In this document: one piece after another, positions 1 through 8,556 of the stretch
Position numbering within the stretch: the stretch's first letter is position 1
Layout: each line of letters begins with the position of its first letter
From: Streptomyces sp. TLI_146
Lineage (GTDB): Bacteria; Actinomycetota; Actinomycetes; Streptomycetales; Streptomycetaceae
Length of the DNA: 64,000 nt
Assembly: GCF_002846415.1 (NCBI RefSeq)
Contig: NZ_PJMX01000001.1
Span: forward strand, 7,192,001 to 7,256,000
Direction: 5' to 3'
Made by a program: the position numbers and the translations under genes
The notes under the pieces: generated by a model
Databases searched by the model: none
What the model saw: the letters and a program-made list of their open reading frames with translations, nothing else
Told to the model about the DNA's origin: nothing

Positions 1-685
1 AGTACGCCGCCCGCCCCACGTCCTCCCCGCGCCGCCGCAGGACCAGCACCAGGACGCCCGTGGTGGCGACGGCGAGCACGGCGCCGCCGGTCTGCAGCGG
101 CTTGTGGCGGGCGGCGGCGGGGGACAGGCCGTGGACGCCGAGGAAGTACGCCTCGGCCACCGGCGGATAAATGGTGTGCACCTTGGGGCGGTTGAGGCGG
201 GTGCAGCGGTCCGGCTCGCCGAACCGGGCCCGGCCGGGGCCCTCGCACGCCGCGCCCCTGGGGAACAGCCAGTCGTCCCGCAGCCCGGCCAGCTCCCGGG
301 CCGCGGGGGTGTGGTCGTACGGCGAGATCCCGGCCGCCTGCACCCGGCCGTCCCAGGCGTAGCGGAACATGTCCGTGCTGGTGGTCGGCGGCGCCGCCAG
401 ACCGGTCACGGCGACCAGCACCCCGCCCGCCAGGACCAGAACGGTCCGGTGGCGGGCGGGCACCCGGCGCAGCGACCACACGGCCGCCGCGAACAGCAGC
501 CAGCAGGCCAGGTACCACCAGGAGAGCGTGCCCGGGCGGAAGTAGTAGCCGTCCTCGACGACCGTCAGGACGAGCACCGCGGCCAGCGCGGCGAGGAGCA
601 GGACGGTCGGGGCCGTACGGCGCAGGGCGCCCGGTGCGGCGGTCGGCGGGGCGGCCGGGGCGGTGTCGGTACGCGGGGCGATCAC
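1..685 (-). CDS. GT-C type membrane glycosyltransferase, partial (C-terminus beyond window)
   Basis: An open minus-strand frame runs from a GTG at 685 off the left edge (228 codons, no stop). It begins with a short basic segment, then hydrophobic helices (about residues 24-38, 58-68 and 78-93). A loop with TSTDMFRYAWDGRV, GISPYDHTP and a later IYPPVAEAYF follows. The acidic residue after the first helices, the YAWDGRV signature and the YPP motif are typical of polyprenol-phosphate-sugar-dependent GT-C enzymes (GT87/DUF2029-like mannosyltransferases) that add sugars outside the membrane. The gene is divergent from the molybdenum oxidoreductase and lies near a GT2 gene that could make the lipid-linked donor. 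The family is fairly sure; the sugar and acceptor are unknown. An in-frame GTG at 736 is an alternative start. Confidence 0.75.
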   Translation of the reverse strand, partial: MIAPRTDTAPAAPPTAAPGALRRTAPTVLLLAALAAVLVLTVVEDGYYFRPGTLSWWYLACWLLFAAAVWSLRRVPARHRTVLVLAGGVLVAVTGLAAPPTTSTDMFRYAWDGRVQAAGISPYDHTPAARELAGLRDDWLFPRGAACEGPGRARFGEPDRCTRLNRPKVHTIYPPVAEAYFLGVHGLSPAAARHKPLQTGGAVLAVATTGVLVLVLRRRGEDVGRAAY

Positions 686-797
686 CCGTCCACATTCGCA
701 GGCCGAGGGGCGCCCGGACGGCCCAGCACACCACACGTCCGTGAACCGTAAGGTGTCAGGAGCGCTGTTCAGGGCCTTCCGGGGATGTCATGGAGCC

Positions 798-1955
798 ATG
801 AAGCCACGACTCCCGCTCCCACCGCCGTCGGCGCTGCTGCCGTCCTTCCGGGGCGCGCTGCACGACCGGCGTACCGCGACGGCGATCGGCCGGCTGCTGG
901 GTCCGGCCATGCTCGTCTGCATGGTCACCGGTGTGCTGAGCCACTATCTCCAGCACCCGCCCGGCTGGCTGGCGGACGACCTGCCCGCCCGCCCCGCCTG
1001 GGGGTACCGGCTGAACCAGGGGCTGCACGTGGGGGTGGGCATCGCCGCGATCCCGCTGCTCTTCGGCAAGCTGTGGACCGTCTACCCGAAGCTGTTCGTG
1101 TGGCCCGCGCTCACGGGCGTACGGCATGCCCTGGAGCGGCTCTCGGTGGCGGTGCTCGTCGCGGGCGCCGTCTTCGAGCTGCTGACCGGGCTGCTCAACA
1201 CGGTGCAGTGGTACCCGTGGCCGTTCAGCTTCGTCCCCGTCCACTTCGCGGTCGGCTGGCTCCTCACCGGCGCGCTGCTGCTGCATCTGGCCGTCAAGTG
1301 GCCGGACATCAAGGCGTACTGGTGGCAGCGCTCGGCCGCCACGCGCGCGTTGCCGCAGGAACCGGAGAACGCGCCCGACCGGCGCTCGCTGCTCACCGGG
1401 CTCGCGGTGGCGGTGGGCGCGGTCACCGTGACGACCGTGGGCCAGTCGTTCACCCCGCTCAAGGACCTCGACCTGCTGGCGCCGCGCCACCCCGACCACG
1501 GCCCGCTCGGTCTGCCCGTCAACCGCACGGCGGCCGCCGCGGGGACGACCCGGGTGGATCCGGCGGCCTGGCGGCTGACGGTGGCGGGGCCGCGCCCGTA
1601 CGAGCTGACGCTCGACGAACTGGCCGCGCTGCCCCAGTACGAGGTGGAGCTGCCCATCGCGTGCGTCGAGGGGTGGAGCAAGAACGCGCACTGGACCGGC
1701 GTACGGATCAAGGACCTGACGGAACGCGCCGGGGCGCCCGGGGCCGCGCTGCGGGTCGTCTCGCTCGAACAGCACGGCGCGTACCGCGTGATGGACATGG
1801 GCCGCACCTACGCGCGCGACCCCCTCACCCTCCTCGCCCTGCGCCTCAACGGCCAGGTCCTCACCCCCGACCACGGCTATCCGGCCCGCATCATCGCCCC
1901 CAACCGCCCCGGGGTGCTCCAGACCAAGTGGGTCACGCGACTGGAGGTGCGGTGA
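798..1955 (+). CDS. Membrane-anchored molybdopterin-dependent oxidoreductase (SUOX-like)
   Basis: This is a 385-residue fusion. The N-terminal 200 residues hold about four hydrophobic helices in a cytochrome b561/DUF4405-like arrangement with membrane His residues. One more hydrophobic segment (about 198-216) precedes a periplasmic-type oxidoreductase molybdopterin-binding domain. That domain carries LTLDELAALPQYEVELPIACVEGWS; Cys289 sits where sulfite-oxidase-family proteins ligate molybdenum. By family it transfers electrons between a molybdenum cofactor and the membrane, but the substrate cannot be told. The ATG at 798 has GGAG a few bases upstream; earlier starts in the frame lack this. 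It overlaps the next gene by a base (TGATG), so the two form one transcription unit. An fdhD gene for Mo-enzyme maturation lies at 37.6 kb but is not linked. Confidence 0.88.
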   Translation: MKPRLPLPPPSALLPSFRGALHDRRTATAIGRLLGPAMLVCMVTGVLSHYLQHPPGWLADDLPARPAWGYRLNQGLHVGVGIAAIPLLFGKLWTVYPKLFVWPALTGVRHALERLSVAVLVAGAVFELLTGLLNTVQWYPWPFSFVPVHFAVGWLLTGALLLHLAVKWPDIKAYWWQRSAATRALPQEPENAPDRRSLLTGLAVAVGAVTVTTVGQSFTPLKDLDLLAPRHPDHGPLGLPVNRTAAAAGTTRVDPAAWRLTVAGPRPYELTLDELAALPQYEVELPIACVEGWSKNAHWTGVRIKDLTERAGAPGAALRVVSLEQHGAYRVMDMGRTYARDPLTLLALRLNGQVLTPDHGYPARIIAPNRPGVLQTKWVTRLEVR

Positions 1956-2356
1956 TGGCGGGCCGTTACGCGGTGGGCGCGCTCGGGCTGGCCCTGATGG
2001 GCCTCGGGGTGTCGCTGGTGTGGGCGCAGTCGCCGTGGGATGTCGCGGTGTGGCTGGTCGGTTCGATCGTGCTGCACGACGGCTTGGTCGCACCGCTGGT
2101 GCTGCTGGTGGGCGTCGGGGTCGCCCTGACCCGGCCGGGGGTGCGCGGCCCGGTCCGGGCGGCCCTGGTGACCGCGGGCTGCCTCACGGCGATCGCCCTC
2201 CCGGTCATCCTGCGCCCGGGCCCGTACAAGAACGCGACGGTACTGCCGCTGGATTACGTACGGAACTGGTTGGTGTCGCTGGGGGTGGTGGGCGTGGCGG
2301 CGGGCCTGACAGTGGCGGTCAAACGTGTACGAGCCGGGCGCCGCAGCCGCTCTTAG
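1955..2356 (+). CDS. Small membrane protein, partner of the Mo oxidoreductase
   Basis: The 133-residue protein begins at the ATG overlapping the stop of the oxidoreductase gene (TGATG), so translation is probably coupled. Three to four hydrophobic helices are visible (about 5-20, 28-54, 65-78 and 100-120), with a basic C-terminus. No catalytic motif was recognised. Its position suggests a membrane or electron-transfer partner of the upstream enzyme; that role is inferred from context only. Confidence 0.75.
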   Translation: MAGRYAVGALGLALMGLGVSLVWAQSPWDVAVWLVGSIVLHDGLVAPLVLLVGVGVALTRPGVRGPVRAALVTAGCLTAIALPVILRPGPYKNATVLPLDYVRNWLVSLGVVGVAAGLTVAVKRVRAGRRSRS

Positions 2357-2485
2357 GGGCGCGGAGAACCACCCGCAGCCGAACACTGACCCGATAAGGG
2401 GCGCGGGGCTGTGACATTTGCGGCTCCGCCGCGTGGGCGCGACCAGCCCCACGGTCCGCAGCCGAACACCGCACCGCACCTACAC
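2357..2485. repeat. GC-rich intergenic repeat of the GGGGCGCGG type
   Basis: The stretch between the convergent membrane gene and the TrmB gene contains two copies of GGGGCGCGG-type words (near 2357 and 2399), two copies of GCAGCCGAACAC (near 2376 and 2459) and the small palindrome GCGGCTCCGCCGC. Similar words recur at 15.2-15.3 kb in another convergent gap. It resembles the dispersed intergenic repeats common in Streptomyces, which may act as bidirectional terminators. Confidence 0.6.
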
Positions 2486-3307
2486 CTACAGGGCTCGCGC
2501 AGCCCCCCGCATCGTCTCCGCCCCCTCCCACACCGTGAGGAACGCCAACCGCAGACACGCCGCGAGGGCCGGATGCTCGATGTACAGCGCGGTCGTCGCA
2601 CCTGTCCCCGCCACCGGATCCGGCATGTCGCACAGCACCAGTGACGCGTCCGCGATCACCAGCTTGAGGGGGAGTTCCTCGGTGAAGCGCGCCTCCTCGC
2701 CCGCCTCGCCGAAGCGCGCGACGCTCTCCAGGACCTCCTCGTCGCGGAGCGCGTCGTACGTGTACAGCGCCCGCACCGTCCCACCGCCCCGCCGCAGCCG
2801 CCGCGCGGCCTTGAGACCCGGCAGGTTGGCGGCGGGCGCGACGAACGGCGGGCGGCAGAACGTGAGGAGCTCGCTGTCCGCCTGGTCCTGGATGTCCGCG
2901 AACCGCTCGGCGATCGTCTTCGGGTCGCGCAGCACCTCGATGTAGTCGAGCGGGTCGGTGTGCGAGCGCCCGGCCTCCCACAGCGGGAGCAGCGCCGCCG
3001 TGAGCCCCGTGGAGACGTGTTCCAGCCGCTCCAGGGCCTCTCTCTGACGGGCCATCAGGCGCGTCAGGGCGAGCTCCGGTGCCACCGCCCCGAACGTGGC
3101 CACCCGCCCCTGGTGCGCGACCGCCAGCTGCGCCCTGACCAGGCCGTCGAGCACGTCGTAGACGCGCTGGCGGGGCACCTCGGCCTCCCGTGCGACCTCG
3201 GCCGCCGTATAGGAGTCGCGCCGCACCAGCGCGAGGTACACACGCGCCTCATAGCGCGAAAGTCCAAGGGCGACCAGGTCGTTGACCGACTCCTGCTCCG
3301 GCTCCAT
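2486..3307 (-). CDS. TrmB-family transcriptional regulator
   Basis: This 273-residue protein starts MEPEQESVNDLVALGLSRYE and has an N-terminal winged helix (residues 10-75, with the recognition segment AAEVAREAEVPRQRVYDVLDGL). A linker and a C-terminal domain follow (about 105-260), the layout of TrmB-type regulators that often bind sugars or other small ligands. It is divergent from the secreted S53 peptidase gene and shares a 261-bp gap with it, so it could control that gene, but no experimental link is visible. The ligand is unknown. Confidence 0.82.
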   Translation of the reverse strand: MEPEQESVNDLVALGLSRYEARVYLALVRRDSYTAAEVAREAEVPRQRVYDVLDGLVRAQLAVAHQGRVATFGAVAPELALTRLMARQREALERLEHVSTGLTAALLPLWEAGRSHTDPLDYIEVLRDPKTIAERFADIQDQADSELLTFCRPPFVAPAANLPGLKAARRLRRGGGTVRALYTYDALRDEEVLESVARFGEAGEEARFTEELPLKLVIADASLVLCDMPDPVAGTGATTALYIEHPALAACLRLAFLTVWEGAETMRGAARAL

Positions 3308-3401
3308 GGTCGACCACGGTATACGCGATCAGTGCGGTGTGATCCAGCCGAACCCCCACAAGAATCTGGGAATCCTTGCCTTGCGCTTTGCCCTACCGGA
3401 G

Positions 3402-3430
3402 TTGTCGGCACCCGGCGGCTGTCCTACCTT
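3402..3430 (+). promoter_or_regulatory. Candidate promoter of the S53 peptidase gene
   Basis: TTGTCG at 3402-3407 and TACCTT at 3425-3430 are separated by 17 bp, a good fit to a vegetative actinobacterial promoter facing the peptidase gene. The perfect inverted repeat GTGCCACC / GGTGGCAC (3436-3443 and 3453-3460, 9-nt loop) lies immediately downstream and could be an operator or transcript hairpin. Confidence 0.5.
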
Positions 3431-3568
3431 CAACCGTGCCACCACTCAACAGGGTGGCACTTTCTCAGAGGCGATCTTGTCATGCACCCGCCATGCAGAC
3501 CCAATGACGGTCGCCTTCCGCTCGCCCCTCATCCCGGCGAGCCGACCCCCCCCATGGAGGGCAGTTCC

Positions 3569-5587
3569 ATGTACGCGAACAGATCCCCCCACGCGAAGAG
3601 ATCCTCGTACGCGAAGAGACCCGTCGGTCTGGCGAAGCCCATCGGCAGAGCCGCCACCGCACTCGTGTCCCTGGTGGCGCTCGCCACCGGCGGACTGCTG
3701 GCCGCCGCCCCGTCCGTCTCCGCCTCCCCCTCGCACGACGCCGCCGTCCCCACCGAGCGGCTGTGCGCGCAGGCCACCCAGCCGGGCCGGATGTCCTGCC
3801 TGGCCCTGGCCCGTACGGATGTGAAGCACCGCCTCGGCGTCGTGCCGGACGCCGCACCCTCCGGCTACGGCCCCTCCGACCTGCAGAGCGCCTACGCCCT
3901 GCCGTCCGGCGGCTCCGGCGCCACCGTGGCCATCATCGACGCCTACGACGACCCCAACGCCGAGTCGGACCTGGCCACCTACCGTTCGCAGTACGGCCTG
4001 CCGGCCTGCACCACCGCCAACGGCTGCTTCAGGAAGGTCGACCAGAACGGCGGCACCAGCTACCCGACGCCCGACTCCGGCTGGGCCGGTGAGATCTCCC
4101 TCGACGTCGACATGGTCAGCGCGGTGTGCCCGTCCTGCCACATCCTGCTCGTCGAGGCGAACCAGCCCACCATGGAGGACCTGGGCGCGGCCGTGAACCG
4201 CGCGGTCACCATGGGCGCCAAGTACGTCTCCAACAGCTACGGCGGCGGCGAGGACTCCACCGACCCGTCCTCCGACTCCGCGTACTTCAACCACCCCGGC
4301 GTCGCCATCACCGTCTCCTCAGGAGACAGCGGCTACGGCGTCGAGTACCCGGCGGCCTCCCAGTACGTGACCTCGGTCGGCGGCACCTCGCTGAGCCGCG
4401 CGAGCAACGCGCGCGGCTGGTCCGAGTCGGTCTGGGGCAGCAGCTCCGGCGGCCAGGGCGCGGGCTCCGGCTGCTCCGCCTACGACCCGAAGCCCTCCTG
4501 GCAGAAGGACACCGGCTGCGCCAGGCGGACCGTCTCCGACGTCTCCGCGGTCGCCGACCCGGCCACCGGCCTCGCGGTGTACGACAGTTACCAGGCCGGC
4601 GGCTGGAACGTGTACGGCGGCACCAGCGCCTCCGCGCCGATCATCGCGGGCGTCTACGCCCTGGCGGGCACCCCGGCGGCGGGCAGCTACCCGGCCTCCT
4701 ACCCGTACGCCCACGCCTCGTCGCTGTACGACGTGACGTCCGGCGCCAACGGCTCCTGCGGCACCTATCTGTGCAAGGCGGGCACCGGCTACGACGGCCC
4801 GACCGGCCTCGGCACCCCGAACGGCACCGCCGCGTTCACCGGCGGCACCGGCCAGGGCAACACCGTCACGGTGACCAACCCCGGCAACCAGAGCACCCAG
4901 GTCAACACGGCGGTCTCGCTCCAGATCAAGGCCACCGACTCGGACGCCGGGCAGAGCCTGACGTACAGCGCCACGGGTCTACCGGCGGGGCTGTCCATCA
5001 ACTCCTCGACCGGTCTGATCTCCGGCACCCCGACGGCCGTGGGCACCTCCAGCGTGACCGTCACCGCGCGGGACACCACCGGGGCCACCGGCAGCACCTC
5101 GTTCAGCTGGACCGTCACCCAGACCGGCGGCTGCCAGCCCGCCCAGCTGCTCGGCAACCCCGGCTTCGAGACCGGCTCGGCCGCGCCCTGGTCGGCGACG
5201 GCCGGGGTCATCGACAACAGCGCCAGTGAGGCCGCGCACTCCGGCTCCTGGAAGGCCTGGCTGGACGGCTACGGGTCGACGCACACCGACTCGCTCTCCC
5301 AGACGGTGGCCATCCCGCAGGGCTGCCACGCCACGCTCACGTACTACCTGCACATCGACACCCGCGAGACGACCACCTCCACCGTCTACGACAAGCTGAC
5401 GGTGACGGCCGGCTCGACCACCCTGGCCAGCTACTCCAACCTCAACAAGAACACCGGTTACGCGCTGAAGACGTTCGACCTGTCGTCGCTCGCCGGGTCG
5501 ACGGTGACCCTCAAGTTCAACGGCACCGAGGACTCCAGCCTGCAGACGTCGTTCGTCGTCGACGACACGGCGCTGAACCTCAGCTGA
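3569..5587 (+). CDS. Secreted S53 family (sedolisin) serine-carboxyl peptidase with Ig-like and C-terminal domains
   Basis: The 672-residue protein has a long basic Sec signal (hydrophobic core about 29-48) and a catalytic S53 domain. Glu175 and Asp179 (GEISLDVD), Asp253 (SSGDSG) and Ser353 in GGTSASAP match the sedolisin Glu-Asp-Asp-Ser set. The usual large propeptide is reduced to about 55 residues. A putative Ig (He_PIG-like) domain follows at about 430-525. The last 145 residues (LLGNPGFETG onward) look like a beta-sandwich carbohydrate- or substrate-binding module. The ATG at 3569 is preferred because GGAGGG lies 6-12 bases upstream, even though it sits inside a longer open frame. It should act outside the cell on proteins. 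Confidence 0.93.
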   Translation: MYANRSPHAKRSSYAKRPVGLAKPIGRAATALVSLVALATGGLLAAAPSVSASPSHDAAVPTERLCAQATQPGRMSCLALARTDVKHRLGVVPDAAPSGYGPSDLQSAYALPSGGSGATVAIIDAYDDPNAESDLATYRSQYGLPACTTANGCFRKVDQNGGTSYPTPDSGWAGEISLDVDMVSAVCPSCHILLVEANQPTMEDLGAAVNRAVTMGAKYVSNSYGGGEDSTDPSSDSAYFNHPGVAITVSSGDSGYGVEYPAASQYVTSVGGTSLSRASNARGWSESVWGSSSGGQGAGSGCSAYDPKPSWQKDTGCARRTVSDVSAVADPATGLAVYDSYQAGGWNVYGGTSASAPIIAGVYALAGTPAAGSYPASYPYAHASSLYDVTSGANGSCGTYLCKAGTGYDGPTGLGTPNGTAAFTGGTGQGNTVTVTNPGNQSTQVNTAVSLQIKATDSDAGQSLTYSATGLPAGLSINSSTGLISGTPTAVGTSSVTVTARDTTGATGSTSFSWTVTQTGGCQPAQLLGNPGFETGSAAPWSATAGVIDNSASEAAHSGSWKAWLDGYGSTHTDSLSQTVAIPQGCHATLTYYLHIDTRETTTSTVYDKLTVTAGSTTLASYSNLNKNTGYALKTFDLSSLAGSTVTLKFNGTEDSSLQTSFVVDDTALNLS

Positions 5588-5637
5588 TCCCCCTAAGGTT
5601 GATCCCCCCCCACGGCTGATCCCCCCACGGTGAGACG

Positions 5638-5676
5638 GGCCGGGTCCGGACTCCTCCCCGGAGTCCGGGCCCGGCC
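5638..5676. terminator. Hairpin terminator between convergent genes
   Basis: Arms at 5638-5654 and 5660-5676 (17 bp, one G-T mismatch) enclose a 5-nt loop between the S53 peptidase and the convergent methyltransferase. Three TGATCCCCC words precede it (near 5585, 5599 and 5617). Confidence 0.7.
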
Positions 5677-5682
5677 CCCCGT

Positions 5683-6342
5683 TCACGTCCGGCGCAGTGC
5701 GACGAACGGGCGCCCGGCGGCCGTCCACCGCTCGGCCGCCCGCCAGCCGGTGGCGCGCGCGTACCGCAGCAGTGCGGCGGTGCCGAGCCGCGACCAGGGG
5801 AACCCGGCCCCGAAGGCGCCCCGGCCGTCGGCCACCCGCACCTCCACGCGCTCGTCCACGTCGAAGGGCGCCGCCTCCACGAGCAACTGCCCTTCAGGAC
5901 AAACCAGTTGGGCCGCCCGTTCCAGCAGTGCGGCGGGGTCGCCGCCGATGCCGACGTTGCCGTCAAGGAGCAGCGCGGTGTGCCAGCGGCCCTCGCCGGG
6001 CAGCGGGTCGAAGACCGACCGGCACAGCGCGCTGCCGCCCGAGCGCTGGGTGCGGCGGACGGCCTCGGGGCTGACGTCGACGCCGAGCGCGGCCGTACCG
6101 AGCGCGGCGAGCCCCACCACCAGGCGCCCGGGCCCGCACCCGATGTCGAGCACCGCGCCCCGGCACCGCCGCAGCACGGTCAGATCGGCCGGGTCCGGCG
6201 CCGCGCACCAGCGCTCCACTTCGAGCGGCAGCAGCCACCCGTCCCGGCGGTGCAGGAACAGCGGCCCGCGCCCGCTGCGCAGGGCGGCGGTGTACGGATC
6301 GGCCCGCCAGGCGAGCGCGGCGGGCACGGTGGTCGTGGTCAT
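5683..6342 (-). CDS. Class I SAM-dependent methyltransferase
   Basis: This 219-residue protein has the SAM-binding motif AVLDIGCGPGRL (about 65-76), an acidic residue at the end of the second strand (GVDVSPEAV) and a later LLLDGNVGIGGD segment. The ATG at 6342 overlaps the stop of the upstream gene by 4 bp (ATGA), and a longer open frame upstream merely shadows that gene. It is the last gene of a three-gene minus-strand operon with a GT2 and a TIGR04282-type protein, so its substrate may be a glycan or lipid-linked intermediate. That substrate is inferred. Confidence 0.87.
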   Translation of the reverse strand: MTTTTVPAALAWRADPYTAALRSGRGPLFLHRRDGWLLPLEVERWCAAPDPADLTVLRRCRGAVLDIGCGPGRLVVGLAALGTAALGVDVSPEAVRRTQRSGGSALCRSVFDPLPGEGRWHTALLLDGNVGIGGDPAALLERAAQLVCPEGQLLVEAAPFDVDERVEVRVADGRGAFGAGFPWSRLGTAALLRYARATGWRAAERWTAAGRPFVALRRT

Positions 6343-6989
6343 CGCGCGACGCCCGCCTCGACCGAGCTGCCCCCACACATGGCGACGGCGCGCGCGAACC
6401 GGCCGTCCGGCGCGAGCGCCGCCACTTCGCGCACGTCGGCCGCGGTGTCGACGTCGCGCAGCGGTGGCAGTTCGCGCACGGTGAGCCCCGCCTCGACGAG
6501 CCGTCGCCGCTGGACCGCGCCCGTCTCGGGGACGGACATCGGCACCCCGCGCAGCAGCGCGGGATCGGGCGCGGTCAGTCCCAGCGACCAGAAGCCGCCG
6601 TCGGACGCCGGGCCGAACCACGCCTCGCCGGGCCCCCAGCCCGCCAGGGCCGGGGCCAGCAGGGCCGGGCCCACCTGCGGGGTGTCCATGCCGATGAGCA
6701 GGGCGGGGCCCGGATCGAGCGCGAAGGCCGCCGCGAGCCGTTCGTCCAGGCCGCCCGCGCCCTGCGGGACGACCTCGATGCCCGGCGGGAGCCATGGGCC
6801 GGGCGCCCCGTCGAGGACGAGGACCCGGCGCCGGGCCGGTGCGGCGAGCACCGCGTCAAGGGTGTCCGCGAGCGCCGCCTCGGCGATCCGCGCGGCCTGC
6901 TCGGGCGAGTACGGCGGGGTCAGCCGCGTCTTGACCCGGCCCGGCACCGGCGCCTTGGCGATCACCAGCAGGGCGACCGGCGCCGTCAC
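6339..6989 (-). CDS. TIGR04282/DUF2064 family nucleotidyltransferase-like glycosyltransferase
   Basis: The 216-residue protein opens with VTAPVALLVIAKAPVPGRVKT, the nucleotide-binding signature of the DUF2064 family. The family shares the GT-A/nucleotidyltransferase fold and is often labelled arsenosugar-biosynthesis glycosyltransferase. The DTP motif (GMDTPQV) and the DGGF motif (ASDGGFWSLG) are intact. The GTG at 6989 overlaps the stop of the GT2 gene by 4 bp (GTGA), which fixes the start. The family name implies arsenosugar chemistry, but no ars genes are seen here, so a general sugar-nucleotide role is more likely. Confidence 0.85.
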   Translation of the reverse strand: MTAPVALLVIAKAPVPGRVKTRLTPPYSPEQAARIAEAALADTLDAVLAAPARRRVLVLDGAPGPWLPPGIEVVPQGAGGLDERLAAAFALDPGPALLIGMDTPQVGPALLAPALAGWGPGEAWFGPASDGGFWSLGLTAPDPALLRGVPMSVPETGAVQRRRLVEAGLTVRELPPLRDVDTAADVREVAALAPDGRFARAVAMCGGSSVEAGVAR

Positions 6990-7696
6990 CGCACACCCGC
7001 CGTCGTGGCGGGGAGCGGCGGCAGGGCGAGCACCGCGCGCATGTCCCGTACGGCCTGCCAGGTGCCCCGCCAGGTGCCGGTCACCTTCGACTTCCCGGTG
7101 CGCGGCAGATACGGCACGTCGTGCTCGCGCACCCGCCATCCGGCGTCCGCCGCGCGCACCACCATCTCCAGCGGGTAGCCGCTGCGCCGGTCCGCGACGC
7201 CGAGCGCGAGCAGCGGCGCGCGCCGGGCCGCCCGCAGCGGGCCCAGGTCGTGCAGGCGCAGCCCGGTGCGGCGGCGCAGCATCCCGGCCAGGGCCAGGTT
7301 CCCGGCCCGCGCGTGCGGCGGCCAGGCCCCGCGCGCGGTGGGCCTGCGCCGCCCCAGGACCAGGTCGGCGTCACCGGCGGCCACCTCCCGTACGAAGGGC
7401 GCCAGGAGCGAGGGGTCGAGCGAGCCGTCGCAGTCGCAGAAGCAGACGTACTCGGCCCGGGCCGCGAGCAGCCCGGCGTGGCAGGCCGCGCCGAAGCCGC
7501 GCCGGGCCTCGTGCACCACGGTCGCGCCGAGCGCGCGGGCGATCTCGGCGGAGCCGTCCGTCGAGCCGTTGTCGACGACGACGGCCCGCCAGCCCGCCGG
7601 GATCCTGGCCAGTACCCAGGGCAGCGCCTCGGCCTCGTCGAGGCAGGGCAGTACGACGTCCACCGTCGTGGGGATCGAGTCGGTCACGCCCCACAC
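6986..7696 (-). CDS. GT2 family glycosyltransferase (polyprenol-phosphate sugar synthase-like)
   Basis: The protein is 236 residues. VDVVLPCLDEAEAL, VVVDNGSTDGS and CFCDCDGSLDP match the nucleotide-sugar-binding strands and DxD region of dolichol-phosphate-mannose-synthase-like GT2 enzymes. It would load a sugar on a polyprenyl phosphate at the inner membrane face. First gene of a three-gene operon, divergent from the response regulator gene. GTG codons at 7696 and 7687 are both possible starts. The partner GT-C enzyme at the left edge could use its product. Confidence 0.88.
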   Translation of the reverse strand: MWGVTDSIPTTVDVVLPCLDEAEALPWVLARIPAGWRAVVVDNGSTDGSAEIARALGATVVHEARRGFGAACHAGLLAARAEYVCFCDCDGSLDPSLLAPFVREVAAGDADLVLGRRRPTARGAWPPHARAGNLALAGMLRRRTGLRLHDLGPLRAARRAPLLALGVADRRSGYPLEMVVRAADAGWRVREHDVPYLPRTGKSKVTGTWRGTWQAVRDMRAVLALPPLPATTAGVR

Positions 7697-7812
7697 GGTA
7701 CGAAGGCGCGGCGGACAAATCGGGACTTCGGGTTCTTACGAAACAGGGACATCGTTCCGGGTCCGCCGTTCGGGTGGCGACGCGGGGCCCCGCCGGATGC
7801 GACGCTGTGGCC

Positions 7813-8556
7813 ATGCACAACGCCCAGTCCCGCATCCTCGTCGTCGACGACGACCCGACCGTGGCCGAGGTGGTCACCGGCTATCTCGAACGCGCCGGGT
7901 ACGAGGTCGAGCACGTCGGCGACGGCCCCGCCGCCCTGCGCGCGGCCGGTGCGCGCAGGCCCGACCTCGTCGTCCTCGACCTGATGCTGCCGGGCATGGA
8001 CGGCCTGGAGGTCTGCCGCACCCTGCGCAGCGCCGGTCCCGTACCGGTCATCATGCTCACCGCGCGCGGCGACGAGGACGACCGCGTCCTGGGCCTGGAG
8101 GTGGGTGCGGACGACTACGTCACCAAGCCGTTCAGTCCGCGCGAGCTGGTGCTGCGCGTCGACTCCGTGCTGCGCCGCAGCCGGGCCGCCGCCGCCCGGC
8201 CGGGCCCGCCGGTGGCCCGCGCGGGCATCGTCCTGGACCCGGCAGCCCGCCGGGCGGTCAAGCAGGGCGCCGAACTCGCCCTGACCCTGCGGGAGTTCGA
8301 CCTCCTTGCCTATCTGATGAGCCACCCGGGCGAGGCCGTCACCCGCGAGCGGCTGATGCGCGAGGTATGGGGCTGGGAGTTCGGCGACCTGTCCACCGTC
8401 ACCGTCCATGTACGGCGACTGCGCGGCAAGGTCGAGGACGACCCCGCCAAGCCCCGGCTCATCCAGACGGTGTGGGGCGTCGGCTACCGCTTCGAGGCGG
8501 ACGCGGACGACGCGCCGCAGGGCGCGGCCCTCGCCGCGGAGGAGGGCCGGCCGTGA
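7813..8556 (+). CDS. OmpR/PhoB-type response regulator
   Basis: This 247-residue protein has a receiver domain with acidic pocket VVDDD (10-14), phosphoacceptor Asp56 (VVLDLMLPGMDG), the Thr of MLTARG and Lys105 (YVTKPF). A winged-helix trans-activation domain follows, ending RLRGKVEDDPAKPRLIQTVWGVGYRF. The ATG at 7813 follows the GC-rich divergent promoter region; a GTG two codons upstream is possible. It overlaps the sensor kinase gene by 4 bp (GTGA), so the pair is co-translated. The target genes are unknown; the divergent glycosyltransferase operon is the first candidate. Confidence 0.93.
   Translation: MHNAQSRILVVDDDPTVAEVVTGYLERAGYEVEHVGDGPAALRAAGARRPDLVVLDLMLPGMDGLEVCRTLRSAGPVPVIMLTARGDEDDRVLGLEVGADDYVTKPFSPRELVLRVDSVLRRSRAAAARPGPPVARAGIVLDPAARRAVKQGAELALTLREFDLLAYLMSHPGEAVTRERLMREVWGWEFGDLSTVTVHVRRLRGKVEDDPAKPRLIQTVWGVGYRFEADADDAPQGAALAAEEGRP

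Noticed and set aside
756..2093. Long minus-strand ORF opposite the Mo oxidoreductase
   Set aside because: Arg/Pro/Gly-rich shadow without any domain; the plus strand has clear coding motifs.
3436..3460. Riboswitch before the S53 peptidase
   Set aside because: Only a simple inverted repeat is visible; no multi-helix structure was recognised.
5908..7812. Long plus-strand frame upstream of the response regulator
   Set aside because: It is antisense to three overlapping minus-strand genes with clear motifs; only the part from 7813 is the regulator.
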